5,758 bases of DNA, from assembly GCA_009177225.1 (NCBI GenBank), contig WFLZ01000048.1, positions 39,380-45,137 of the forward strand, written 5' to 3'. This document shows, in pieces, positions 1 through 5,758 of the stretch. Origin of the DNA: Clostridia bacterium. Lineage in GTDB: Bacteria; Bacillota; Clostridia; Oscillospirales; Ruminococcaceae. A program made the position numbers and the translations under genes. Within the stretch, counting starts at the first letter, position 1; each line of letters starts with the position of its first letter. The notes under the pieces are model-generated. The model worked only from the letters and a program-made list of their open reading frames with translations. It was not told where the DNA came from and did not search any database.

Positions 1-2
1 AC

Positions 3-32
3 AATGGACCTTTTACAGTAATACTTGAATAA
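3..32 (+). CDS. Possible C-terminal end of an upstream gene (partial)
   Basis: One frame is open from the left edge and reads NGPFTVILE before a TAA at 30-32. The stop is followed eight bases later by a strong hairpin with a T run, which is the usual arrangement at the end of a gene. The other two plus-strand frames also stop within the first 30 bases, so the frame choice rests only on the position of the hairpin. Nine residues are too few to name a family. In related bacteria a class B PBP often follows an FtsW/RodA gene, but nothing visible here tests that. Confidence 0.25.
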   Translation, partial: NGPFTVILE

Positions 33-39
33 ATGAATT

Positions 40-82
40 AAAATCACCTGATATGTCAATAATACATATGAGGTGATTTTTT
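40..82 (+). terminator. Long hairpin with T run, overlapping the PBP ribosome binding site
   Basis: Bases 40-49 (AAAATCACCT) pair perfectly with 71-80 (AGGTGATTTT). After a single G/G mismatch, 51-56 pairs with 64-69, leaving a 7-base loop at 57-63. Six T residues (77-82) follow and run directly into the ATG at 83. The shape fits an intrinsic terminator for the gene ending near 32. The 3' arm also contains GAGGTGAT (70-77), the Shine-Dalgarno of the PBP gene, with its GAGG nine bases before the start codon. The 5' arm therefore resembles the anti-Shine-Dalgarno tail of 16S rRNA. The element may be a terminator, a translational switch, or both. I found no convincing promoter between it and the left edge. 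Confidence 0.7.
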
Positions 83-1675
83 ATGCGGAAGAAAGCAGAA
101 ATCAGAGTTATTATACTTGCCGGAACGTTCTTTGTGATATTTACCGCACTATGTTTTAATTATTACAGAATAGCTATGAAACGTGACCATGTGCAGACGG
201 CAAAGACAAATTCACAGTTTACTATAATTGCCGGAAACAGCGAGGGGACTATATACGACAGGAATATGAAACCGCTTGTAAATTCGCAGAAAAAGTATAT
301 TGCAACCGCCGTGCCGTCGTTTCTTGACAGGAACACTACAGCGGAATTTGCAGTTGACAAGGACAGCTTTCTTGAAAATTTTGACAAAGGTCTGCCGTTT
401 ACTTTTGAGTGCAAGTCTGATACGCCAGATTCGGACGGTCTGACAGTTTTTGAGATTCCCGAAAGATATTCCGAAAATCAACCCGCACAACACGTTATTG
501 GCTATCTTTCACAGGGTGAGGGCGTTGCCGGAATTGAGTATGCATATAATAAAATTCTCCGTAATGACTACGGTGAAAACAGTGTAACTTATACAACGGA
601 CGGTTTCGGTCAGATACTTATAGGAGACGGCAGAAAAATTATACGAAGTAAAGCAGAAAAAAGCGGTGCGGTCACGACCATTGACCTTGATATTCAGAAA
701 ATTTGTGAAGATGCCGGAAAAAATATTGACAAAGGTGTTGTAGTCGTGGCAGATGTAAAAACAGGTGAACTTCTTGCTATGGCAAGCTTTCCGACTTATT
801 CCGTTGACGATATGGAAAAGGCTATTGACGACGAAAGAAGTCCGTTAATAAACCGTGCATTGTATTCATATAGTGTGGGGTCGGTTTTCAAGCTTGTCAC
901 GGCTGCACAGGCAATTGACGATAAATTCAGCGGATACGTCTATAACTGTACCGGTAAGGAAGATGTTGAGGGAAAAATATTCAATTGTCACAAGACCGAC
1001 GGTCACGGTCTGCAAACTCTTTCAGAGGCAATAACGAACTCCTGTAATACTTATTTTATAAGTCTGAGCAGGATTCTTGATATAAAGGATTTCAGGGAAC
1101 TTGCTTTCAGTCTTGGCTTCGGCAGAGAAATACACCTGTGTTCCGGAATGACAGCTTCCGGTGGAGTTCTGCCGACCGTAAAAGATTTGATGATACCGGC
1201 AGAACTTGCTAATTTTTCATTCGGGCAGGGAAAGCTTTCTGCAACGCCTTTGCAGATTACACAGTTGACGTGTGCTATTGCAAATGAGGGAAAAATGCCT
1301 GTATTACGTATTGTAAAGGGAATGACTGTTGACGGTGAGGAAATAATAGGTGAAAAGTCTCCACAGCATTCGCAGGTACTTGAAAAAGACACGGCAAATC
1401 AGTTGAAAGATATGATGATTTCGGCAGTTGAGGAAAATGAAAATTCAAACGCAAAGACAAAATATACAACCGTCGGGGCAAAGACCTCAACCGCACAGAC
1501 AGGACGTACCGATAAAAAAGGTGAGGAACTTTGTCACGCATGGATAACGGGATTTTTTCCGTCAGACAATCCACAGTATGCGGTCACTGTACTGGTAGAG
1601 GACGGCGGTTACGGTAACGATGTTTCTGCACCGATTTTCAGGGAAATTGCTGACCGGATAATGCAGGAAAAATAA
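83..1675 (+). CDS. Class B penicillin-binding protein (peptidoglycan D,D-transpeptidase)
   Basis: This is a 530-residue membrane-anchored enzyme that would cross-link peptidoglycan on the outer face of the membrane. A short basic N-terminus precedes one membrane segment (about residues 8-28). A dimerisation/pedestal region follows, with GTIYDRN near 55-61 and GYLSQGEGVAGIEYAYN near 140-156, both typical of class B PBPs. The transpeptidase domain runs from about 215 to the end: the SxxK motif is S267-V-F-K270 (nucleophile S267), the SxN motif is S320-C-N322, and the usual TPLQ element is at 388-391. The third motif reads K467-T-S-T instead of K-T-G-T. There is no glycosyltransferase domain. 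The ATG at 83 is supported by GAGGTGAT at 70-77, which is buried in a hairpin. The length is near the short end for class B PBPs. I cannot tell whether it serves division, elongation or sporulation, so no symbol is given. Confidence 0.93.
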   Translation: MRKKAEIRVIILAGTFFVIFTALCFNYYRIAMKRDHVQTAKTNSQFTIIAGNSEGTIYDRNMKPLVNSQKKYIATAVPSFLDRNTTAEFAVDKDSFLENFDKGLPFTFECKSDTPDSDGLTVFEIPERYSENQPAQHVIGYLSQGEGVAGIEYAYNKILRNDYGENSVTYTTDGFGQILIGDGRKIIRSKAEKSGAVTTIDLDIQKICEDAGKNIDKGVVVVADVKTGELLAMASFPTYSVDDMEKAIDDERSPLINRALYSYSVGSVFKLVTAAQAIDDKFSGYVYNCTGKEDVEGKIFNCHKTDGHGLQTLSEAITNSCNTYFISLSRILDIKDFRELAFSLGFGREIHLCSGMTASGGVLPTVKDLMIPAELANFSFGQGKLSATPLQITQLTCAIANEGKMPVLRIVKGMTVDGEEIIGEKSPQHSQVLEKDTANQLKDMMISAVEENENSNAKTKYTTVGAKTSTAQTGRTDKKGEELCHAWITGFFPSDNPQYAVTVLVEDGGYGNDVSAPIFREIADRIMQEK

Positions 1676-1697
1676 AAGGCATACCCGAAAGTATGCC
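1666..1697 (-). terminator. Rho-independent terminator of the SPFH/RHH operon
   Basis: Bases 1678-1684 (GGCATAC) pair with 1691-1697 (GTATGCC) around a 6-base loop. Read on the minus strand, the stem is followed by TTTTATTTTTCC (1677-1666), a good U-tract, and it begins about ten bases after the RHH stop codon. On the plus strand no T run follows the stem, so it should work mainly for the minus-strand operon. The U-tract overlaps the last codons and stop of the PBP gene. Confidence 0.75.
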
Positions 1698-1707
1698 CGA
1701 TACAAGA

Positions 1708-1917
1708 TTATTTATCAAATTTTTCAACGTCAAAATCCGGCGGAGCGTCAATTTCGTCGGAAACATATTTGCCGTTTTTCTTTCGCTGTTTAACACATTC
1801 AGTAAGCAAATATTCTATCTGTCCGTTTACCGAACGGAAGTCATCTTCCGCCCATGCAGAAATATCCTTATACAGCTTTTCAGACAATCGGAGCGGAATT
1901 TGTTTTTTCTGTGCCAT
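1708..1917 (-). CDS. Small Arc-type ribbon-helix-helix DNA-binding protein
   Basis: This 69-residue protein is probably a dimeric transcriptional regulator. Residues 5-11 (KQIPLRL) fit the DNA-contacting beta strand, about 12-25 the first helix, and about 29-46 the second. The turn R28-S-V-N31 closely matches the RSVNSEI turn of the Arc repressor and is the strongest evidence for the family. The C-terminus (about 51-69) is an acidic tail rich in Asp and Glu. The start ATG lies one base after the TGA of the SPFH gene (TGA-T-ATG). An AGGAAG lies 11 bases before the start, inside the end of that gene, so translation is probably coupled. The likely target is its own operon promoter, where paired palindromes are visible. 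A TA antitoxin role is less likely because the partner is a membrane SPFH protein and not a toxin. Confidence 0.85.
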   Translation of the reverse strand: MAQKKQIPLRLSEKLYKDISAWAEDDFRSVNGQIEYLLTECVKQRKKNGKYVSDEIDAPPDFDVEKFDK

Positions 1918-1918
1918 A

Positions 1919-2914
1919 TCAGTAAAGACTTCCTGAGTTCACAACGGGCTGAGCGTCGTGGTTTCCGCAGAGAACGACAAGCAGATTTGAAACCATAGAG
2001 GCTTTGCGTTCTTCGTCGAGTTCAACCATACCGCTTTCGTTGAGACGTTCCAAAGCCATTTCCACCATACCCACAGCACCGTCAACAATCATTTTTCTTG
2101 CGTCGATAATAGCAGAAGCCTGCTGTCTCTGGAGCATGACCGCAGCGATTTCAGGAGCGTATGCAAGGTAAGTTATACGTGCCTCGACGATTTCAAGACC
2201 GGCATTTTCAACTTTCTGCTGAATTTCGTCACGGATTCGCTGTGCGACTATTTCGCTTGAACCTCTTAAACTGCCCTCGTCGGCGATACCGTCACCGGTT
2301 GTGTCAACATTCGGGGCGATATCATAGGGATAAAGACGGACAATATTTCTTAAAGCTGTGTCACACTGGAGTGAGAGATATTCTTTGTAGTTGTCAACAT
2401 CGAAAACAGCCTTAGCAGTGTCTTTCACTTTCCATGTGACAGCAATTCCGATTTCCACGGGATTACCGAGACAGTCGTTTATTTTCTGACGGTTATTATT
2501 AAGTGTCATAATTTTAAGGGAAATTTTTTTACTCGGAACAGCAGTATTAGTTTTTACACCCTGAATAGCAATTCCCATATTTTCGCCTACGTCGTCGCTT
2601 TGTCTTAGATGAGTTGATGCGGCAGGGTTTACGGCAGAACAGAACGGGTTTACCCAGTAAAAACCGTCACCCTTTATAGTACCGTGATACTTACCGAAAA
2701 GAGTGAGTACAAGAGCCTCCTGCGGTTTGAGGACGATAAGTCCCTTGAACGGAAACCAACCGATAGCAAGCCATACTGTTCCTGCTCCTGCTAAAGCATC
2801 TTTATCAGATATGCCTGCTATTATAACTACAGCTATAGAGATTATGTACAGCAAACCCCATAATAACATCATAGGCATACCGTTCTTTTTAGTGGATAAA
2901 ATTTTTTCTTTCAT
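1919..2914 (-). CDS. SPFH/band-7 domain membrane protein
   Basis: This 331-residue protein belongs to the stomatin/prohibitin/flotillin/HflK-C superfamily, whose members form membrane-bound oligomers and scaffolds. Two hydrophobic segments (about 14-34 and 40-60) make a hairpin anchor. The SPFH core follows, with LIVLKPQEALVLTLFGKY at 59-76, GFYWVNPF at 84-91 and VEIGIAVTWKVKD at 153-165. A charged helical stretch (about 220-300) includes EIVEARITYLAYAPEIAAVMLQRQQA, the conserved end of the domain. Residues 204-212 form an Asp-rich loop (DTTGDGIAD). The tail ends in QPVVNSGSLY. The ATG at 2914 is supported by AAAGGA about nine bases upstream; Met13 and Met15 lie inside the membrane segment and are unlikely starts. 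It has its own promoter and is coupled to the downstream Arc-type gene. The substrate or process it organises cannot be read from the sequence. It lacks an adjacent NfeD or FtsH-type partner gene. Confidence 0.92.
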   Translation of the reverse strand: MKEKILSTKKNGMPMMLLWGLLYIISIAVVIIAGISDKDALAGAGTVWLAIGWFPFKGLIVLKPQEALVLTLFGKYHGTIKGDGFYWVNPFCSAVNPAASTHLRQSDDVGENMGIAIQGVKTNTAVPSKKISLKIMTLNNNRQKINDCLGNPVEIGIAVTWKVKDTAKAVFDVDNYKEYLSLQCDTALRNIVRLYPYDIAPNVDTTGDGIADEGSLRGSSEIVAQRIRDEIQQKVENAGLEIVEARITYLAYAPEIAAVMLQRQQASAIIDARKMIVDGAVGMVEMALERLNESGMVELDEERKASMVSNLLVVLCGNHDAQPVVNSGSLY

Positions 2915-2952
2915 GATTGTTTTCCTTTCGTTGAAATAAGGTTTGTCATTGA

Positions 2953-2971
2953 TGATATCAATATGATATCA
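2953..2971. promoter_or_regulatory. Candidate operator: two TGATATCA palindromes 11 bp apart
   Basis: The perfect 8-bp palindrome TGATATCA occurs at 2953-2960 and again at 2964-2971, separated by ATA. Centre-to-centre spacing is 11 bp, about one helical turn. The distal copy overlaps the -10 box of the minus-strand promoter and the other covers the predicted start point, so a protein bound here would block RNA polymerase. Ribbon-helix-helix proteins such as Arc and MetJ bind adjacent symmetric subsites, and an RHH protein is the second gene of this operon. Autoregulation is an inference. Confidence 0.5.
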
Positions 2972-2991
2972 CAAAAATTTCACTTTGTCAA
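2963..2991 (-). promoter_or_regulatory. Sigma-A type promoter for the SPFH/RHH operon
   Basis: Read on the minus strand, TTGACA (2991-2986) is followed after exactly 17 bases by TATCAT (2968-2963). This is a perfect -35 and a five-of-six -10. Transcription would start near 2956, giving a leader of about 40 bases before the ATG at 2914. The -10 overlaps one of two TGATATCA palindromes. Confidence 0.75.
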
Positions 2992-3029
2992 GACTTTTTT
3001 CAAAATTATCGGAAAATATTCCAAAACCA

Positions 3030-3058
3030 TTGACATTTACTGAAAATAATACTATAAT
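3030..3058 (+). promoter_or_regulatory. Consensus sigma-A promoter for alaS
   Basis: TTGACA (3030-3035) and TATAAT (3053-3058) are both exact consensus hexamers with a 17-base spacer. The start point is expected near 3065, leaving a leader of about 105 bases before alaS. The -35 boxes of this promoter and the divergent SPFH promoter are 38 bases apart, so the two control regions are adjacent but do not overlap. Confidence 0.88.
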
Positions 3059-3064
3059 ATACTT

Positions 3065-3137
3065 GTATCGCATTGACGGAACAGGGTTTGCCCTGAAAAG
3101 CCTTTGTCCCTGTTGACTTGGGCTTTTTTTGTTCGTC
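3065..3137 (+). ncRNA. Structured leader RNA upstream of alaS, attenuator-like
   Basis: Several pairings are possible between the predicted transcription start and alaS. CAGGG (3082-3086) can pair with CCCTG (3091-3095) around a 4-base loop. Alternatively AACAGGG (3080-3086) pairs with CCCTGTT (3108-3114). A third helix joins 3096-3103 to 3120-3127 and carries a U-run. The second and third together would form an H-type pseudoknot with loops of 9, 4 and 5 bases. In addition, 3075-3082 can pair with 3131-3137 with one bulge and enclose the whole element. Competing helices next to a terminator are typical of attenuators and small riboswitches. No T-box hallmarks and no alanine-rich leader peptide are present. 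The ligand or signal is unknown. Confidence 0.5.
3096..3130 (+). terminator. Terminator-like hairpin within the alaS leader
   Basis: AAAAGCCT (3096-3103) pairs with GGGCTTTT (3120-3127), including one U-G pair. An inner GTC/GAC helix (3106-3108 with 3115-3117) follows across a small internal loop. The stem runs into seven T residues (3124-3130). It sits between the promoter and the alaS start, so alaS transcription requires some readthrough, which suggests attenuation control. The stem is only moderately stable, so termination may be partial. Confidence 0.6.
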
Positions 3138-3169
3138 ATGTATTGTTTGAAAAAAGGAGATAGAATTAT

Positions 3170-5758
3170 ATGCAATGGACCGGACTTAATGACCTTCGTA
3201 AAAAATATCTTTCGTTTTTTGAGGGCAAGAATCATACAAGAATGGCAAGTGCTTCACTTGTTCCGCAGGGAGATAAAAGCCTTCTGCTTATAAATTCGGG
3301 TATGGCACCCCTTAAAAAGTATTTTCTCGGACAGGCTGTACCGCCTAACAAGAGAGTTACAACTTGTCAGAAGTGTATAAGAACTCCCGACATTGAAAGC
3401 GTCGGCAAGACCGCACGTCATGGCACTTATTTTGAAATGCTCGGAAACTTCTCTTTCGGTGACTATTTCAAGAATGAGGCTATTGAATGGGCGTGGGAAT
3501 TTCTCACAAAAACCCTTGAAATTCCTGCCGAAAAACTTTGGATTACTATTTTTGAAAGCGACGACGAGGCTGAACAGATTTGGGAAAATAAAATAGGTAT
3601 TCCTCATGACAGAATTATCCGTCTCGGTAAAAAGGACAATTTCTGGGAACACGGTTCAGGTCCTTGCGGTCCTTGTTCTGAAATTCACTTTGACCGTGCA
3701 GGTAGTGGCAGAAAACTTGACCGTGCAGGATTCGAGGCTGAGGGCGACAAGGATAATATTATTGAAATATGGAATCTTGTATTTAGTCAGTTCGACAGCG
3801 ACGGCAACGGTAACTATGCCGAAATGAAAAACAAGAACATTGATACAGGTATGGGACTTGAAAGACTTGCGTGTGTGATGCAGGGCGTTGATAATATTTT
3901 TGAAGTTGACACTGTACAGAATATTATGAATCACGTTTCTGAATTTGCCGGTGTTAAATATAAGACAAATGCCAAGACAGACATTTCACTCCGTGTAATT
4001 ACCGACCATATCAGAAGTACTACTTTTATGGTAGGTGACGGAATTATGCCGTCCAACGAGGGCAGGGGCTATGTTCTCAGGAGACTTCTCAGACGTGCAG
4101 CACGTCACGGCAGACTTTTAGGCATCAAAAAACCTTTCCTTTGTGAAGTTGCCGACACTGTTATAAATGAAAATGCCGGTGCATATCCTGAACTCGCTGA
4201 AAAAAGAGACTATATAAAGAAGATTATCGGTGTTGAAGAAGAAGCTTTTGCAAAGACTATTGACAAGGGTTCTGAACTGCTTGCACAGTTTACAGAAAAG
4301 CTTGCTGAGGAAAATAAAACCGTTCTTTCAGGTGACGACGCATTCAAGCTTTCAGATACCTACGGTTTCCCGATAGACCTCACAATTGAAATCTGCGAGG
4401 AAAAGGGTCTTACAGTTGATACGGAACGCTTTAACGAACTTGCAAAGGAACAGCGTGCAAAGGCTAAGGCTGACCACCTCGCTAAAGCAGGTTCTTCATG
4501 GGCAGACAACAGTATACAAGTTGAAGCTCCTGCAACGGTATTTACAGGTTATACCGATGTATCGGCAGATTCAGAAGTACTTGCCATTTATAAAGACGGT
4601 CAGGAAATAGAAACAGCCGTTGAGGGCGACAACGTTGTTATAGTTCTCGACAAAACTCCTTTCTATGCTGAAAGCGGTGGACAGGTAGGCGATACAGGTG
4701 TAATTTCAACTGATTCAGATATTGTTACAGTTCTTGATACTATTAAGTCAGAGGGACATTTCATGCACATTGCAGAAGTAACTTCCGGCAGTATCTCAAA
4801 GGGTGACAAGGCAAAGGCAGAAATTGACGTTAACCGTCGTCGTGCAGTCATGAGAAATCATACATCTGCACATCTTCTCCAGTATGCACTCAGACATATT
4901 CTCGGTGACCACGTTCATCAGGCAGGACAGCTTGTTAATGATAAGGCTTGCCGTTTCGACTTCAACCATTTCAGTGCGTTGACAGATGAGGAAATAACAA
5001 AAGTTGAGAATTATGTAAATAATGAAATAATGAAAGCTGTTTCCGTAACTATGGAGGAAATGCCGATTGAAGAAGCTAAGAAACTCGGTGCTATGGCACT
5101 TTTCGGCGAAAAGTACGGTGATACTGTAAGAGTAGTTACAGCAGGAGATTCAATTGAATTTTGTGGCGGTACTCATATTTCAAATACTTCCGAAATCGGA
5201 CTTTTCAAAATCGTTTCAGAAAGTTCGGTAGCTGCTGGCGTAAGACGTATTGAAGCCGTTACAGGTATGGGAGTAATCGAACTTCTCAACGGTTACAAGA
5301 ATACCATACTCAAGTCTGCAAAGGCTCTTAAACTTGCCAATGTTACAGAACTTCCGGAAAAATGTGCGTCTGTATTCGCAGAATCAAAGGAAAAGGACAG
5401 AAAGCTTGAAAGCCTTAATCAGCAGATTGCAAACGCTAAAATTTCTGCTATTTTCAATAATGCAAAGGAAGTTAACGGTGTTAAGCTTGTTTCCGCAAGA
5501 ATGGACGGCTCTGCTCCTGACGCTCTCCGCAAGCTCGGTGACAGCGTTAAGGACAGAAATGAGGACATTATAGCCCTGTTTGCAGGAATTACAGGCGAAA
5601 AGGGTACTCTTTACTGTGTATGTACAAAGGGAGCAGTTGCAAAGGGTGCAAATGCAGGAAAGATTGTACGTGAAATAGCGTCTCTCACAGGCGGTAAGGG
5701 TGGCGGAAAGCCTGACAGTGCTATGGCTGGTATCGGCGATATTTCAAAGACTGATTCT
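3170..5758 (+). CDS. alaS: Alanyl-tRNA synthetase (3' end beyond the window)
   Basis: This cytoplasmic class II enzyme charges tRNA-Ala and hydrolyses mischarged Ser- and Gly-tRNA-Ala. The frame stays open for 863 codons to the right edge. It begins MQWTGLNDLRKKYLSFFEGK, typical of clostridial AlaRS, and AAAGGAGA at 3153-3160 supports the ATG at 3170. The catalytic domain shows RHGTYFEMLGNFSFGDYF (83-100, motif 2 region), EHGSGPCGPCSEIHFD (160-175) and motif 3 GMGLER (227-232). The editing domain has AESGGQVGD, then H564-TSA-H568 and C665-GGT-H669, the four conserved metal and editing ligands. C665 aligns with the well-known C666 of the E. coli enzyme. The C-Ala region follows, with the glycine-rich GGKGGGKPD at 841-849. 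From the usual family length about 10-20 residues are missing. All key residues are present. Expression probably depends on the consensus promoter at 3030-3058 and the terminator-like leader. Confidence 0.97.
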   Translation, partial: MQWTGLNDLRKKYLSFFEGKNHTRMASASLVPQGDKSLLLINSGMAPLKKYFLGQAVPPNKRVTTCQKCIRTPDIESVGKTARHGTYFEMLGNFSFGDYFKNEAIEWAWEFLTKTLEIPAEKLWITIFESDDEAEQIWENKIGIPHDRIIRLGKKDNFWEHGSGPCGPCSEIHFDRAGSGRKLDRAGFEAEGDKDNIIEIWNLVFSQFDSDGNGNYAEMKNKNIDTGMGLERLACVMQGVDNIFEVDTVQNIMNHVSEFAGVKYKTNAKTDISLRVITDHIRSTTFMVGDGIMPSNEGRGYVLRRLLRRAARHGRLLGIKKPFLCEVADTVINENAGAYPELAEKRDYIKKIIGVEEEAFAKTIDKGSELLAQFTEKLAEENKTVLSGDDAFKLSDTYGFPIDLTIEICEEKGLTVDTERFNELAKEQRAKAKADHLAKAGSSWADNSIQVEAPATVFTGYTDVSADSEVLAIYKDGQEIETAVEGDNVVIVLDKTPFYAESGGQVGDTGVISTDSDIVTVLDTIKSEGHFMHIAEVTSGSISKGDKAKAEIDVNRRRAVMRNHTSAHLLQYALRHILGDHVHQAGQLVNDKACRFDFNHFSALTDEEITKVENYVNNEIMKAVSVTMEEMPIEEAKKLGAMALFGEKYGDTVRVVTAGDSIEFCGGTHISNTSEIGLFKIVSESSVAAGVRRIEAVTGMGVIELLNGYKNTILKSAKALKLANVTELPEKCASVFAESKEKDRKLESLNQQIANAKISAIFNNAKEVNGVKLVSARMDGSAPDALRKLGDSVKDRNEDIIALFAGITGEKGTLYCVCTKGAVAKGANAGKIVREIASLTGGKGGGKPDSAMAGIGDISKTDS

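Noticed and set aside
25..63. Promoter for the PBP gene (TTGAAT at 25-30 with AATAAT at 58-63)
   Set aside because: The spacing of 27 bases is far too long, and no -10-like hexamer lies at 16-18 bases.
1693..1998. Plus-strand open frame of 101 codons opposite the RHH gene
   Set aside because: Its ATG lies inside the terminator stem with no ribosome binding site, and its sequence is the shadow of a well-supported minus-strand gene.
1708..2914. Toxin-antitoxin module suggested by a small RHH protein in an operon
   Set aside because: The partner is a 331-residue SPFH membrane protein with no toxin fold, and it comes first in the operon. A regulatory pair is the simpler reading.
3011..3022. GGAAAATATTCC imperfect dyad between the divergent promoters
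   Set aside because: Only the outer GGAA/TTCC arms match, which is expected by chance in AT-rich DNA; there is no second copy.
3063..3116. Leader peptide read from TTG at 3063, ending at TGA 3114-3116
   Set aside because: It would start upstream of the expected transcription start, has no Shine-Dalgarno, and contains a single alanine codon, so ribosome-stalling attenuation is not supported.
3065..3169. T-box riboswitch upstream of alaS
   Set aside because: The leader is too short, with no AG-bulge specifier stem and no TGGNACCGCG-like antiterminator bulge.
2969..3652. Minus-strand open frames across the alaS promoter and 5' end
   Set aside because: They are antisense to conserved AlaRS sequence and to a consensus promoter, and show no recognisable protein features.

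Overview
The window looks like chromosomal DNA from a low-to-moderate GC Gram-positive anaerobe of the clostridial class, most likely a Ruminococcus-type member of the Oscillospiraceae. This rests on the style of the alanyl-tRNA synthetase and class B penicillin-binding protein, strong AGGAGG-type ribosome binding sites, near-consensus sigma-A promoters, and AT-rich intergenic DNA with U-tailed hairpins. It is inference from sequence style, not a database match.

Layout: (1) 1-82 holds a possible last few codons of an upstream gene, then a large hairpin whose 3' arm contains the Shine-Dalgarno of the next gene. (2) 83-1675 (+) is a membrane-anchored class B penicillin-binding protein (transpeptidase). 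(3) 1708-2914 (-) is a two-gene operon that converges on the PBP gene: a membrane SPFH/band-7 protein followed after one nucleotide by a 69-residue Arc-type ribbon-helix-helix DNA-binding protein. Its terminator lies against the PBP stop codon. (4) 2915-3169 is a divergent control region with one near-consensus promoter in each direction, a pair of TGATATCA palindromes over the minus-strand promoter, and a short structured leader with a terminator-like hairpin on the plus strand. (5) 3170-5758 (+) is alaS, running off the right edge about ten to twenty codons before its expected end.

The PBP (cell wall) and AlaRS (translation) are housekeeping genes. The least understood part is the SPFH/Arc-type pair. 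Its genes are translationally coupled, it has its own promoter and terminator, and the paired palindromes are what an autoregulating ribbon-helix-helix protein might bind. Two RNA elements also deserve attention: the hairpin that can hide the PBP ribosome binding site, and the alaS leader, which looks like an attenuator but is not a T-box. No mobile elements, CRISPR arrays, tRNAs or rRNAs are visible.
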